Positions 1 through 7,984 of a DNA stretch of 36,068 nt are shown here, piece after piece. Within the stretch, counting starts at the first letter, position 1. Every line of letters begins with the position of its first letter. Source of the DNA: a virus; IMG/VR virus record IMGVR_UViG_3300035182_000244, positions 1 through 36,068 of that record. The stretch is one strand, 5' to 3'. A program made the translations under genes and the position numbers. Below the pieces are notes generated by a model. It was given only the letters and a program-made list of their open reading frames with translations. It ran no database searches and was not told the origin of the DNA.

Positions 1-130
1 GATCTACAACAGCAGTAAATCGAATAAGATCATCGCTATCTTGACCTTTACCTCTGCCACTTCCAGCAACGGAACCTGGACCTTGCAGTTACCCGCACCT
101 GGAGCAACCGCAGTCATCCGTATAACCTAA
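1..130 (+). CDS. 3' end of small virion-type protein (partial)
   Basis: Reading frame open from base 2 to a TAA at 128-130, encoding the last 42 residues of the protein that is complete at 34487-34906. The two copies agree except for the last residue (Thr here, Ala there). The complete version should be used for function. The gene lies directly upstream of the 277-residue protein in both copies, so the order is conserved across the repeat. Confidence 0.8.
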   Translation, partial: IYNSSKSNKIIAILTFTSATSSNGTWTLQLPAPGATAVIRIT

Positions 131-165
131 ACGGTTGTTATCAGTTCTATTGATTGGGTTATGCC

Positions 166-999
166 ATGACCGATTTCGCCACCACTTCCGATGTAGTCTC
201 CGCCCTCGCCGCTGCCGGAAATTCCGGTGCGGGTGGGCGGTTCAACATCTTCAAGACCGGCCTCACCTCCGTCGCCTCCAATTGGTATTCCGGGTGGCAG
301 GAGGGCGGGTCGCCTGCGGCGGGGGCGACTCCCGGAGCGTGGGCGAATCCGACAGCCACTACGCTCGGGTCCTACAACCCGAACTACATCAACCCAGGAA
401 CGGCCACCTGCCGCCTGCTGTGGGGCTCAATCACCCAGACTGCCACGGGCCAGGGGAAATGGTTGATTGACCGCCTGGGTCACATGGGCGGCCTCAACGG
501 GACCGTGACCACGGCCCAGTCCACCGGCGCGGTGATGAGTTCTCCCGTAAGCGACGGGCGTTGCGCTTCGGACTACTCCGATGTGGAGTGGTATCTGGAG
601 TGGTATACGGCCACGGGCTCCACCGGCGTCACGGCCACCTGTGCCGTGACATACAACGATGCCTCCACCGGGTCCGTGTCCGTCACCGTTGCAGCCTCCA
701 TGCCCGCCTACCGTATGCTCCCGATCCAGCCGCCCGCTGGAACCGTGGGCAAGTGGATCAAGACGGTGGATTCCGTTACCCTCAGCGCCACCACGGGCAC
801 CGCTGGAAGTTTTGGCGTCACGGCGGTTAAGAGGCTGGCGCCGTTCATGAGCCCCGTCGGAAACTACCCTGACACCAGGGACTTCGCGGCGCTCGCGATG
901 CCCAAAGTCGGCGCAAATGCCTGCATAAATGCGATGTATTGGACGACCACGACCAGCACCGGCTCCAGCGTCGGCTCCATCGCCATCGGAGCCAAGTAG
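166..999 (+). CDS. Probable virion protein, variable (left copy)
   Basis: 277 residues, Gly/Ser/Thr/Ala-rich and predicted to be beta-rich, with no transmembrane segment. It lies among capsid and tail genes, so a structural role (decoration or fibre-associated) is inferred; I do not recognise a named family. ATG 166 is preferred to the in-frame TTG at 154 because the protein then starts MTDFATTSDVV, but neither start has a clear Shine-Dalgarno. A second copy at 34942-35775 has the same length and roughly 90 percent identity by eye. Differences cluster around residues 28-36, 63-95, 175-185 and 228-237. The TAG stop is followed two bases later by the ATG of the repeat protein, implying co-translation. 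Confidence 0.75.
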   Translation: MTDFATTSDVVSALAAAGNSGAGGRFNIFKTGLTSVASNWYSGWQEGGSPAAGATPGAWANPTATTLGSYNPNYINPGTATCRLLWGSITQTATGQGKWLIDRLGHMGGLNGTVTTAQSTGAVMSSPVSDGRCASDYSDVEWYLEWYTATGSTGVTATCAVTYNDASTGSVSVTVAASMPAYRMLPIQPPAGTVGKWIKTVDSVTLSATTGTAGSFGVTAVKRLAPFMSPVGNYPDTRDFAALAMPKVGANACINAMYWTTTTSTGSSVGSIAIGAK

Positions 1000-1001
1000 C
1001 C

Positions 1002-1910
1002 ATGCTCTGGACCACCCGCGCCACGGCTCAGAACTTACGGGATACGGGGGTTTTGGGTGCCGTGACCGGGTCGGAGTTCTGGGAAGCGGCTTCAAGCAGT
1101 AGTGCCACCGCAATCCCTAATGGTGTGTCTGGGACAGGGGCCGTGGGGACACCTGTGGCTTCTGGTGGTGCTGCTAATGCAAACGGATCGCCGTCGGGAG
1201 TCTCTGGGACCGGACAAGTTGGGACTTCCTCGGCAAAAGGGGATGCGAACAGAACCCCAGTGGGGGTTTCCGGTAGCGGGGATATAGGAACCCCGGCTGC
1301 AAAGGCAGACGCGAACAGAACTCCTACTGGTGTATCTGGAACAGGATTGGTTGGCACCCCTACAGCCATTGGACAAGCGAATGTCAGTGGCCTTCCGGCT
1401 GGTGTGATTGGAACCGGCTCGATAGGATCTCCTACTGGTTCCGGTGCTGCGAATCGCGCTGTTTCGGGTGTTGAGGGCACAGGCTCAGTCGGGACTCCGG
1501 TCGCTTCTGGTGGTGCGTCTGCTGATGCCACAGTCTTCCCGGATGGTGTGGAGGCTGTTGGCCAGGTTGGGAGTGTCCAAGCCTCCGCAGACGGCTCATT
1601 CGACAACCAGCCAGGCGGCTTCCGTATCTTCAACCTGCGGAAACGGAAGCGCAGGCCTGAGATGGTTCCAGAGGGCCGGTGGGATCTGGAGGTTGCGTGG
1701 CCTACTGTTGAAGACGAGGAAGTTCCCGCCTCCGAAACAATCCCCATTGAACCTATAAATACACCCGCGAGGGTGTTCAAGGCAAAGATTGACCATAGCC
1801 GATGGATTACGGTCCCGGCGGTTGCCTTGAGGGTGAAGGTTCCCAAGCCCAAACCCATTGAAGAAGACGATGACCACGCTTTGCGGCTCCTTCTGCTGCT
1901 GGCGTCTTGA
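1002..1910 (+). CDS. Glycine-rich repeat virion protein
   Basis: 302 residues. After a short N-terminal part (MLWTTRATAQNL...) residues about 40-200 consist of seven imperfect repeats of 22-26 residues built on GVSGTGxVGTP followed by an Ala/Gly/Asn stretch. This GVxxTGxVG repeat is seen in virion-associated proteins of many tailed phages and probably forms a beta-rich elongated structure. The C-terminal third changes character: a basic patch (RKRKRRP), an acidic Pro-rich part and a hydrophobic end. It lies between a virion protein gene and the scaffold gene, so a role as capsid decoration or fibre is inferred. A 5' fragment with several substitutions occurs at 35778-36068. Confidence 0.7.
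   Translation: MLWTTRATAQNLRDTGVLGAVTGSEFWEAASSSSATAIPNGVSGTGAVGTPVASGGAANANGSPSGVSGTGQVGTSSAKGDANRTPVGVSGSGDIGTPAAKADANRTPTGVSGTGLVGTPTAIGQANVSGLPAGVIGTGSIGSPTGSGAANRAVSGVEGTGSVGTPVASGGASADATVFPDGVEAVGQVGSVQASADGSFDNQPGGFRIFNLRKRKRRPEMVPEGRWDLEVAWPTVEDEEVPASETIPIEPINTPARVFKAKIDHSRWITVPAVALRVKVPKPKPIEEDDDHALRLLLLLAS
1110..1605 (+). repeat. Intragenic tandem repeats encoding GVSGTG units
   Basis: Seven degenerate tandem units of about 66-78 bp, each containing a version of ggtgtntctgggacnggn followed by a gttggnactcc-like block. Successive units differ at many wobble positions, so the array is old or subject to drift, but the unit boundaries are clear in translation. Such repeats allow changes in copy number by slippage or recombination. 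Confidence 0.7.
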
Positions 1911-1948
1911 TCTAACCCGCTGGCGTCCCTGCTGGCAAGGAGAACACC

Positions 1949-2680
1949 ATGACCGACGACCTTGAAATCGAAACGGCACAGGCAGAGACGGCCCCTGAGG
2001 TTGTCCCCGAGGTGCCACCCGAACCCGAGGCCCCGCCGGAAGTTGTGACCAAACCTGAAACCGAAGAGACCGAGACGGACGATGAGGGTGAAGAGAAGCC
2101 CCATAAGAAGACCGGATCTCAGCGATGGAAGGAGAAGGCCGCAAGGGAAGCCCAGGAAAAGGAGTACTGGAAGTCTCAGGCTCTCCAGGCTTCAAAGACT
2201 GAGGCTCCCGCCCCGATCCAGGTCAGTCCCGATGGACCCAAGCTGGAAGATTACGATACCCATGCTGAATGGGTGAAGGCATCCATCCGGTTTGAAGCCA
2301 AGGCCATGATCGAGGCAGAGAAACGCCAGCAGACATGGGAGCAGAAGGCTTCCAAGGCCCGAGAGAAGTTCGAGGACTTCGATGAGGCTCTGGAGACTGC
2401 CCCTGCACCGTCCCGCGCCGTGGCGGAAGTCTTGAACGAATCGCCCATCGGCGGGGAGGTTGCCTATCACCTGGCTACTCACCCTGACGAATACCAGCGA
2501 ATCAACCGGATGGCCCCCGTAGCAGCCGCCCTTGAACTTGGGCGCATCGAAGCGCGGTTGGCACCTCCGGCACAGAAGAAAGCACCAGCTCCAGTCACCA
2601 AGGCACCACGACCTCCCAGCCCGGTCACGGCGGTATCAACCCCACGACCCAGCGATGATGGGAGAATCGAGTCCTACTGA
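1949..2680 (+). CDS. Probable capsid scaffolding protein
   Basis: 243 residues. The N-terminus (residues 1-50) is very acidic and rich in Glu/Pro, followed by a charged, largely helical middle (residues 50-150, rich in Lys/Glu/Ala, likely coiled coil) and a Pro/Ala/Lys-rich C-terminus ending DDGRIESY. Composition and position immediately upstream of the coat gene fit a scaffolding protein that drives procapsid assembly and is then released, as P22 gp8 does. No sequence motif proves it. AAGGAG lies 6 bases before the ATG. It is part of the late + strand transcription unit. Confidence 0.7.
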   Translation: MTDDLEIETAQAETAPEVVPEVPPEPEAPPEVVTKPETEETETDDEGEEKPHKKTGSQRWKEKAAREAQEKEYWKSQALQASKTEAPAPIQVSPDGPKLEDYDTHAEWVKASIRFEAKAMIEAEKRQQTWEQKASKAREKFEDFDEALETAPAPSRAVAEVLNESPIGGEVAYHLATHPDEYQRINRMAPVAAALELGRIEARLAPPAQKKAPAPVTKAPRPPSPVTAVSTPRPSDDGRIESY

Positions 2681-2726
2681 ACTCAACTCCTTTGCCGGAT
2701 AACTACCGGCCCCTCGGAGAAAACAC

Positions 2727-3929
2727 ATGGCTACCAATGCCTTCAACAATGTAGCTTCCATCTCCAAAATGGCGATGGATTGCTTGGAAAACAACCTCAC
2801 CTTCACCAAGTTCGTCAACCGGCAGTATGACGACCAGTTCCGCGCTGATGGCGCGAAGAATGGCGACTCCTGCAACATCCGCATCCCTGGCACCTACAGC
2901 ACCCGTTCGGGTTCCGTGGCCAACCCCCAGGGCCACAATGACAGCTACAAGCCCATTACCCTCAGCCAGTACGGTGTAGACATCGCGTTCACCACCAAGG
3001 AACTGCGACTCAACATGGAGGACGGTGAGGCGTTCAAGCAGAATGTCTTGAATCCCATGATCGCCCCTCTGGCCAACCTGATTGACCAGCAGGGCACCGC
3101 CCTCGTTAGCCAGATTTACCAGGCCACCGGCACCCCTGGCACGGCCATGACCGATCTTCAGGGTTTCCTGGATGGCGGCGCGGTTCTCGATGAAGCTGCT
3201 GTGCCCCGTGACGGTGAGTGGTCTGCCATCATGGCGCCCCGCACTCAGTCCAGCATCGTAGGCGGTCTGAAGACCCTGTTCAACCCCAACGATGACATCG
3301 CTGAGCAGTATCGCAACGGCACGATGGGACGCCTGGCTGGTGGCTTCAAGTTCTCGATGGATCAGAACATCACTTCCGGCGCCGTTGGCACTCGCGTTGC
3401 TGGCACTTCGTCCTATTCTTCTGGTGCGACTGAAGGTGGCACCTCTATCGTGGCCTCTGGTGGCTCTGGCAATGTGGCCGTGGGAGACATTTTCACCATC
3501 GCCGGGGTTTACAAAGTGAACCCTGTTTCTAAGCTGCCCACTAGCCAGCTCCAGCAGTTTGTAGTGACTGCCGCCTCTGCCTACAGCGCCGTGTCCTTCC
3601 AGCCCCCGATGTATACCGCCGCTTCCGGCCCCCTCCAGAACATCACTGCCCTTCCTTCCGGGACTCCTGCGATCACTTACCTGGGTGCCGCCTCTGCGGT
3701 TGCCACGAACAATGTGGTCTTCCACAAGGATGCCTTCGGCCTGGTGTGCGTGGATCTTCCCAAACCCGAGGGTGTGAACTGCACCCGCGTTCGCTCGAAG
3801 AAGCTGAATGTGCCCCTCCGCATGATCCAGTGGTATAACGGCACGCAGGACACTGAGCTTTATCGCTTGGATGTTCTGTTCGGATGGTCTGTGCTGCGTC
3901 CCACCTTCGCGGCCCGCGTCCTCAGCTAG
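2727..3929 (+). CDS. Major capsid (coat) protein, P22 gp5-like
   Basis: 400 residues, matching the P22-type coat family in size and layout. The N-terminal segment has MATNAFNNVASI and a long helical part with KFVNRQYDDQF. A P-domain-like middle follows (LRLNMEDGEAFKQNVLNP), then the region LFNPNDDIAEQYRNGTMGRL, which parallels the EEAYRDGT segment of P22 gp5. About residues 215-330 form a beta-rich Gly/Ser-rich part that corresponds to the inserted I-domain of P22 coat (VGDIFTIAGVYKVNPVSK). The protein forms the icosahedral shell with the HK97 fold. CGGAGA lies before the ATG. The probable scaffold gene is upstream and a strong hairpin lies just downstream. Confidence 0.9.
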   Translation: MATNAFNNVASISKMAMDCLENNLTFTKFVNRQYDDQFRADGAKNGDSCNIRIPGTYSTRSGSVANPQGHNDSYKPITLSQYGVDIAFTTKELRLNMEDGEAFKQNVLNPMIAPLANLIDQQGTALVSQIYQATGTPGTAMTDLQGFLDGGAVLDEAAVPRDGEWSAIMAPRTQSSIVGGLKTLFNPNDDIAEQYRNGTMGRLAGGFKFSMDQNITSGAVGTRVAGTSSYSSGATEGGTSIVASGGSGNVAVGDIFTIAGVYKVNPVSKLPTSQLQQFVVTAASAYSAVSFQPPMYTAASGPLQNITALPSGTPAITYLGAASAVATNNVVFHKDAFGLVCVDLPKPEGVNCTRVRSKKLNVPLRMIQWYNGTQDTELYRLDVLFGWSVLRPTFAARVLS

Positions 3930-3938
3930 GACTGATAC

Positions 3939-3966
3939 CCCGGCCCGGGGCGATCCCTGGGCCGGG
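3939..3966 (+). terminator. Strong GC hairpin after coat gene
   Basis: Inverted repeat CCCGGCCC...GGGCCGGG with a nested GGG/CCC pair and a four-base loop (cgat), giving about 11 base pairs, 10 bases after the coat stop codon. There is no T-run after it, so it may be an attenuator or an mRNA-stabilising structure more than a full terminator. It could account for higher coat expression than the downstream genes. Confidence 0.5.
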
Positions 3967-3999
3967 TCCCCTCTGCCACCAATCGAATAGGAGTCTCCC

Positions 4000-4440
4000 A
4001 TGTCTTCCACCCCTTACCCGACCAGCGATGGCGTTGCCGTTGCAGGCATGCATACCATCCCGGTCAATCTGCCACTCGCTGCGGTTACGGCCAATGCTGA
4101 TGTGCTGACTGACTATGTTGTGCCCTTCAGCTTCCAGGTTCTCGGCCTCCGAACTGCCATCACCACCATTGCTTCCACCGCCGGGAAACAGGCTACTTTC
4201 GGCCTGTATGTTGGCCCTACGGCTTCGGCTGTGGCCGTTCCCGGCGCTTCCGTGGCTCTGACCACCGCGCTGGCTACCCCCCTGGGCAAGATCATCCTGG
4301 CCCCCGCCACTGCTCAGGGCGTCAACGCGCCGATCTATCCTGCTGGAACCAAGATCCAGCTCAAGGCCACCGGTGTCACGGCTTTCGTTGAGGGCAATGT
4401 CAGCTTCTTCATTGATCTCCGCAACTGCGACGAAGCCTAG
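4000..4440 (+). CDS. Small virion protein, possible capsid decoration
   Basis: 146 residues, Ala/Thr/Val-rich and beta-rich, without signal peptide or membrane segment. AGGAGTCTCCC precedes the ATG. It lies between the coat gene and the gp4-like gene, each side bounded by a strong hairpin, a position where many phages keep a head decoration or head-fibre protein. I do not recognise a specific family; the function is inferred from position and composition only. Confidence 0.65.
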   Translation: MSSTPYPTSDGVAVAGMHTIPVNLPLAAVTANADVLTDYVVPFSFQVLGLRTAITTIASTAGKQATFGLYVGPTASAVAVPGASVALTTALATPLGKIILAPATAQGVNAPIYPAGTKIQLKATGVTAFVEGNVSFFIDLRNCDEA

Positions 4441-4453
4441 TCGAACCGCAATA

Positions 4454-4479
4454 CGGGGGAGGGCCTAGGCTCTCCCCCG
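4454..4479 (+). terminator. Hairpin terminator-like element
   Basis: CGGGGGAG pairs with CTCCCCCG across a 10-base loop, giving an 8-bp GC stem, followed by a pyrimidine-rich ctctatctctt. It starts 14 bases after the upstream stop codon and lies before the Shine-Dalgarno GGAGG of the GTG-started gene at 4501. It probably partially terminates or attenuates transcription between head and tail genes. Confidence 0.5.
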
Positions 4480-4500
4480 GCTCTATCTCTTGGAGGGTGC

Positions 4501-5220
4501 GTGGCGACTGTTCGGGATATCTGCCAAGATGCTCTGATTGAGATTGGAGCGAATGGCCCCGCCGATGCGATGACCGCTGAGGACGGGGCATACGCTTTGC
4601 GGGTGCTGAATCGGATGGTTCAGAAGTGGTCCACTGAGGAACTGAGCGTCTACACGGTCAACCGTGACCTGTATCCCCTGGTAGCTGGGACCGCATCCTA
4701 TACCCTCGGCACGGGTGGAGTTTGGAACGCTCCACGCCCCGCACGAATCCAGATGGCCGCTGTGCTGGTGAACACGGAGCGGCCCATTGAAATCCCTGTC
4801 CAGATCCTGACGGATGAGGAATGGCGCGATGTGGCGGTGAAGACCACACCCAGCACCTTCCCAACGAAAATATGGATCACCGGGAATGTCCCATTGAATA
4901 CGGTCTTCTGCTGGCCTGTCCCGCAGGATTCCACGGTTCAGATGGTGATCTACTCTTGGGGCCGTGTGAATGAGTTTGCCAGCCTCAACGATACGGTGGT
5001 TCTGCCACTGGGCTATGAGGAGGCCCTGGTCACGAACCTCGGTATGGCCCTGTCGAACTCCTACGGGGTCCAGGTTGGGCCTGCGCTCCAGCAGCGTGCA
5101 TTCTCAGCCAAGGCCGCGCTGGAATCTCTCAATGTGGACCCATTGTATGCGTCCTTCGACGGGTTTGGTGGCGGCCGCTCCGTGGCGATTGCGACAGGTG
5201 GTTTGCAGGTTGATCGGTAA
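4501..5220 (+). CDS. Tail accessory factor / head completion protein, P22 gp4-like
   Basis: 239 residues. The N-terminal half is the conserved part of the family: TVRDICQDALIEIGANG, then ALRVLNRMVQKWSTEEL, a typical helical start of P22 gp4-type packaged-DNA-stabilising adaptors. The rest is a beta-rich middle and a helical C-terminal segment (EEALVTNLGMALSNSYG). Such proteins bind under the portal ring and connect it to the tail hub. The start is GTG 4501, supported by GGAGG at 4492-4496; no ATG gives a better start. It is followed by two small basic proteins and the gp10-like gene, as in other P22-like tail modules. Confidence 0.85.
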   Translation: MATVRDICQDALIEIGANGPADAMTAEDGAYALRVLNRMVQKWSTEELSVYTVNRDLYPLVAGTASYTLGTGGVWNAPRPARIQMAAVLVNTERPIEIPVQILTDEEWRDVAVKTTPSTFPTKIWITGNVPLNTVFCWPVPQDSTVQMVIYSWGRVNEFASLNDTVVLPLGYEEALVTNLGMALSNSYGVQVGPALQQRAFSAKAALESLNVDPLYASFDGFGGGRSVAIATGGLQVDR

Positions 5221-5231
5221 CCGGAGGCGTT

Positions 5232-5372
5232 ATGCCACTCAAGAAGGGCAGTTCCAAGAAGAATATCTCAGCCAACATCAAGACTGAAGTGGCCGCAGGC
5301 AGGCCACAGAAGCAGGCTGTGGCCATCGCACTTAATGTGGCTCGGAAGAGCGGGAAAGGACGGGGAAAATGA
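5232..5372 (+). CDS. Small basic phage protein (DUF6496-like)
   Basis: 46 residues starting MPLKKGSSKKNISANIKT and containing AGRPQKQAVAIALN, the signature of a widespread family of very small Lys-rich phage proteins of unknown function (DUF6496 type). GGAGG lies 5 bases before the ATG. The stop overlaps the next ATG (ATGA), so the two short genes are translationally coupled. The gene is too short for most ORF cutoffs, but the family resemblance is clear. Confidence 0.75.
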   Translation: MPLKKGSSKKNISANIKTEVAAGRPQKQAVAIALNVARKSGKGRGK

Positions 5373-5524
5373 AGAAAGAGATCGGTATCCCCAAGAATGC
5401 CCCAAAGAAGGCGAAGAAGTCGGACGAACTGATTGATAAGGCCAAGGGCATCAAGGAAGGTTCACCCGCTGATCTCAAGGCGGACAAGAAGATCATGAAG
5501 AAATACGCCAAGACGACTTACTGA
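5369..5524 (+). CDS. Small Lys-rich protein
   Basis: 51 residues, about one third Lys, beginning MKKEIGIPKNAPKKAKK and ending MKKYAKTTY. It overlaps the preceding stop (ATGA), and its TGA overlaps the ATG of the gp10-like gene. The charge suggests DNA or nucleoprotein contact, but this is inference and no family is recognised. Its position between gp4-like and gp10-like genes suggests a role in head completion or simply a coupled small gene. Confidence 0.65.
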   Translation: MKKEIGIPKNAPKKAKKSDELIDKAKGIKEGSPADLKADKKIMKKYAKTTY

Positions 5525-6963
5525 TGACAAGGATCAAGGGGTTCATCGGAGGAGCCTATACCCTCCAGCCGGTCTCCATAGACTGCCAGCGGTGCGTGAA
5601 CCTATATCCGCAGATCACAGAATCACAGAACCAGGCAGACGGGGAGATTGGTGCGCTGATCAGTGCCCCTGGGTTGCGTTTGCTTGGTACCTGCGGGACG
5701 GGGCCGATCCGTGGGATCTATGTGGCCTCCACAGGTGGCATGGCTGTGGTAAGTGGATCCGAGGTGTATCGGGTTGGCCTGAACTGGACCTTCGTCAAGG
5801 TCGGAGACCTGCTGACCAGTTCGGGCCGTGTCTCGATGGCAGACAACGGGCTCCAGTTGATGATCGTGGATGGTTCCCATGGCTACATCGTGAGCCTCAG
5901 CACGGGGGCGCTGACCCAGATCACGAGTGCATCGTTCCCTGGCGCTGATACGGTGACCTTCCAGGACGGCTACTTCATCTGCAACAATCCAGGCACTGGT
6001 CAGTTCTTCTGGTCGAACCTCTACGATGGCCTGACCTATGATGCGCTGAACTTCATCACGGCTGAGGGTTCTCCGGATGCGACCGTGGCGGTGCTTTCCA
6101 ATGCCCGGCAGTTGTGGGTGTTCGGCGCCAAGACCATCGAGGTGTTCTGGAACTCTGGAAGCGACTCTACCTTCTCCCGAATTGATGGGGCATACATCGA
6201 GTATGGGTGCTCAGCCCCCAGCACGGCCCTTCGGTTCTCGAATACGATCATGTGGGTCGGCGGCGGCCCTAATGGAGCGGGGATCGTCTGGCAAGCCCAG
6301 GGCTACCAGCCGAAGCGTGTCTCGAATCATGGCGTTGAGCTGGCGATCCAGGGGTATGGTGACCTGTCGAGCGCAACGGCCTGGGCCTACCAGAAAGACG
6401 GTCATGCCTTCTATGTGCTTAACTTCCCAAATGCTAACACTTCATGGGTTTACGATATCAGCACGGGCCAGTGGCATGAACGGGCCTATCTAGGTTCCGA
6501 TGGGAACTTCCAGAGGCATCGGGCTGAGTGCTATGCCTTTGGGTTCAATGAGCATTGCGTGGGTGACTACCAGAATGGGAATATCTACGCACTGGATTCC
6601 AATACCTTCACAGACAATGGGAATCCTCTGGTGAGGCTCCGCAGGGCTCCACATCTGTCTGCTGATGGCCGTCGGATCTTCTTTAGCAAGTTCCAGCTCA
6701 TGTCTCAAGTGGGGGTTGGGTTGGATGGTTCCCCGGCTGTGGGGATTGACCCGCAGGTGGAGCTCCGTTACTCGGATGACTTCGGGAACACTTGGAGCAC
6801 ACCACAGGCCAGGAGTCTTGGGAAGATCGGTGAATACGCCAAGCGGGTCATCTGGAGGCGCCTGGGACAGTCCAGGACTCGGGTATTCGAGGTCCGTGTC
6901 TCAGATCCGGTGGCTGTGACGATCCTTGGGGCTGAACTCGACGCGACTCCTGGGGTGTCCTGA
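5524..6963 (+). CDS. Packaged DNA stabilisation protein, P22 gp10-like tail hub
   Basis: 479 residues, the usual size for the P22 gp10 family. Recognisable are the N-terminal CQRCVNLYPQ segment, APGLRLL, and a series of beta-propeller-like repeats (FQDGYFICNNPGTGQFFWS, RQLWVFGAKTIEVFWNSG, TIMWVGGGPNGAGIVW). The C-terminal part has VELRYSDDFGNTWS. This protein forms the ring below the gp4-like adaptor that plugs the tail and carries the tailspikes. The ATG overlaps the previous stop, and the TGA overlaps the next ATG at 6963. Confidence 0.88.
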   Translation: MTRIKGFIGGAYTLQPVSIDCQRCVNLYPQITESQNQADGEIGALISAPGLRLLGTCGTGPIRGIYVASTGGMAVVSGSEVYRVGLNWTFVKVGDLLTSSGRVSMADNGLQLMIVDGSHGYIVSLSTGALTQITSASFPGADTVTFQDGYFICNNPGTGQFFWSNLYDGLTYDALNFITAEGSPDATVAVLSNARQLWVFGAKTIEVFWNSGSDSTFSRIDGAYIEYGCSAPSTALRFSNTIMWVGGGPNGAGIVWQAQGYQPKRVSNHGVELAIQGYGDLSSATAWAYQKDGHAFYVLNFPNANTSWVYDISTGQWHERAYLGSDGNFQRHRAECYAFGFNEHCVGDYQNGNIYALDSNTFTDNGNPLVRLRRAPHLSADGRRIFFSKFQLMSQVGVGLDGSPAVGIDPQVELRYSDDFGNTWSTPQARSLGKIGEYAKRVIWRRLGQSRTRVFEVRVSDPVAVTILGAELDATPGVS

Positions 6964-7976
6964 TGGCTATCAAGATCATCCAGCCTAGCGACTCAGACCC
7001 TACCAGCAGCGGTCCCGCCGGGTGGGGTCCAGTTCCAACGGTAGGGGGGAATGTCTCAACCTCTATCCCTGACCCGATCACTGGACAAAGCACCACCAGC
7101 ACCCAACAGACCACCACAGCCACGACGCAGGCCATCGCTCAGGCGGTGTTCCTGCCTCCCGCTCCAACTTGGTCTCCTCTGCTGGACTCTGCGGGCGGCA
7201 TGACCTCGCCGTGGATCACATGGTTCCAGACGCTGACCCGGAAGCTGGGAGGCTACACGAACACCCCATACGATGACGCTCAGATTCTGTCGGATGACGG
7301 ACAGACCGCCGATCTGATGGCCCGGGCTGCCCTGTCTGACCTCCAATCGGACCCGATGCAAGCATTGGCGCAGGCTCGGATGGATGACCAGTCGGCCTAT
7401 TTCTTGGTCGATCCGGCACCAACCGGGAACCACCTCACCACATGGAACGACTGGAACCTAAGCATCAGCGCGGCGAAGCAGCCTGCGGTGAACTCCCCGA
7501 CCTGGGCCACTTTGGTCGGGAACCTGAACGCCTTCCAGTTTGCGGTGAATGACTACCTGTATCTGGAATCCCAGGAACTGCTGCACGACTGGAAGGAAGG
7601 CACAGACCTTTCGCTGCATGTCCATTGGGCAACGGGTGGGCTGAATGACGCGACTGTCCGGGGCGTGAAGTGGGAGATCGAATACACGCTCTGCAACCCG
7701 GTTGAGGGTGCCTTTGGGGTCACAGCCTACACAACGTCCACGACTGTATCTGCGGAGTTCAGCATTCCGGCTGCGCAGCCTGACCGGACCCACCGCGTCA
7801 GTCATGTCGCCACGATCAGCGGTGCGAATATCCGCATTGGTGCTCAGTTGATCATGCGTATTCGCCGGATTGCCTCGGTGACCAACCCCGACCCTGATGC
7901 GAACCCTTTTGCCATCTCATTCGGTGTCCATTACGAAGCTGATACCGCTGGTTCCCGCTCAATCATGACCAAGTAG
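6963..7976 (+). CDS. Virion-associated protein with C-terminal beta-sandwich-like domain
   Basis: 337 residues. The N-terminal 60 residues are Thr/Gln-rich and low-complexity. Residues about 60-110 have a PTWSPLLDSAGGMTSPWITW motif often seen in phage tail proteins. The C-terminal 150 residues (LSLHVHWATGG... KWEIEYTLCNP) resemble a beta-sandwich module common in metagenomic phage virion proteins. It sits where P22 encodes the tail needle gp26, but it has no coiled-coil needle pattern, so a tail-associated role is inferred without a specific name. It overlaps the gp10-like stop codon. Confidence 0.65.
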   Translation: MAIKIIQPSDSDPTSSGPAGWGPVPTVGGNVSTSIPDPITGQSTTSTQQTTTATTQAIAQAVFLPPAPTWSPLLDSAGGMTSPWITWFQTLTRKLGGYTNTPYDDAQILSDDGQTADLMARAALSDLQSDPMQALAQARMDDQSAYFLVDPAPTGNHLTTWNDWNLSISAAKQPAVNSPTWATLVGNLNAFQFAVNDYLYLESQELLHDWKEGTDLSLHVHWATGGLNDATVRGVKWEIEYTLCNPVEGAFGVTAYTTSTTVSAEFSIPAAQPDRTHRVSHVATISGANIRIGAQLIMRIRRIASVTNPDPDANPFAISFGVHYEADTAGSRSIMTK

Positions 7977-7984
7977 GAGAGTCC

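Larger units (their letters stand above)
1..1292. repeat. Left copy of terminal direct repeat (1292 bp)
   Basis: This stretch aligns base for base, without length change, with 34777-36068 (constant offset 34776). The first 120 or so bases are identical, the 281-codon reading frame that follows differs at many positions (about 29 amino acids by eye), and the last part is again close to identical. The simplest reading is the overlap of a circular or circularly permuted genome whose two ends were assembled from different strain variants. A genuine tandem duplication is the alternative. Confidence 0.85.

Noticed and set aside
166-999. Diversity-generating retroelement as cause of the variation between the two terminal copies
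   Set aside because: No reverse transcriptase or template repeat exists in the window, and the changes are not restricted to adenines or to a C-terminal cassette.
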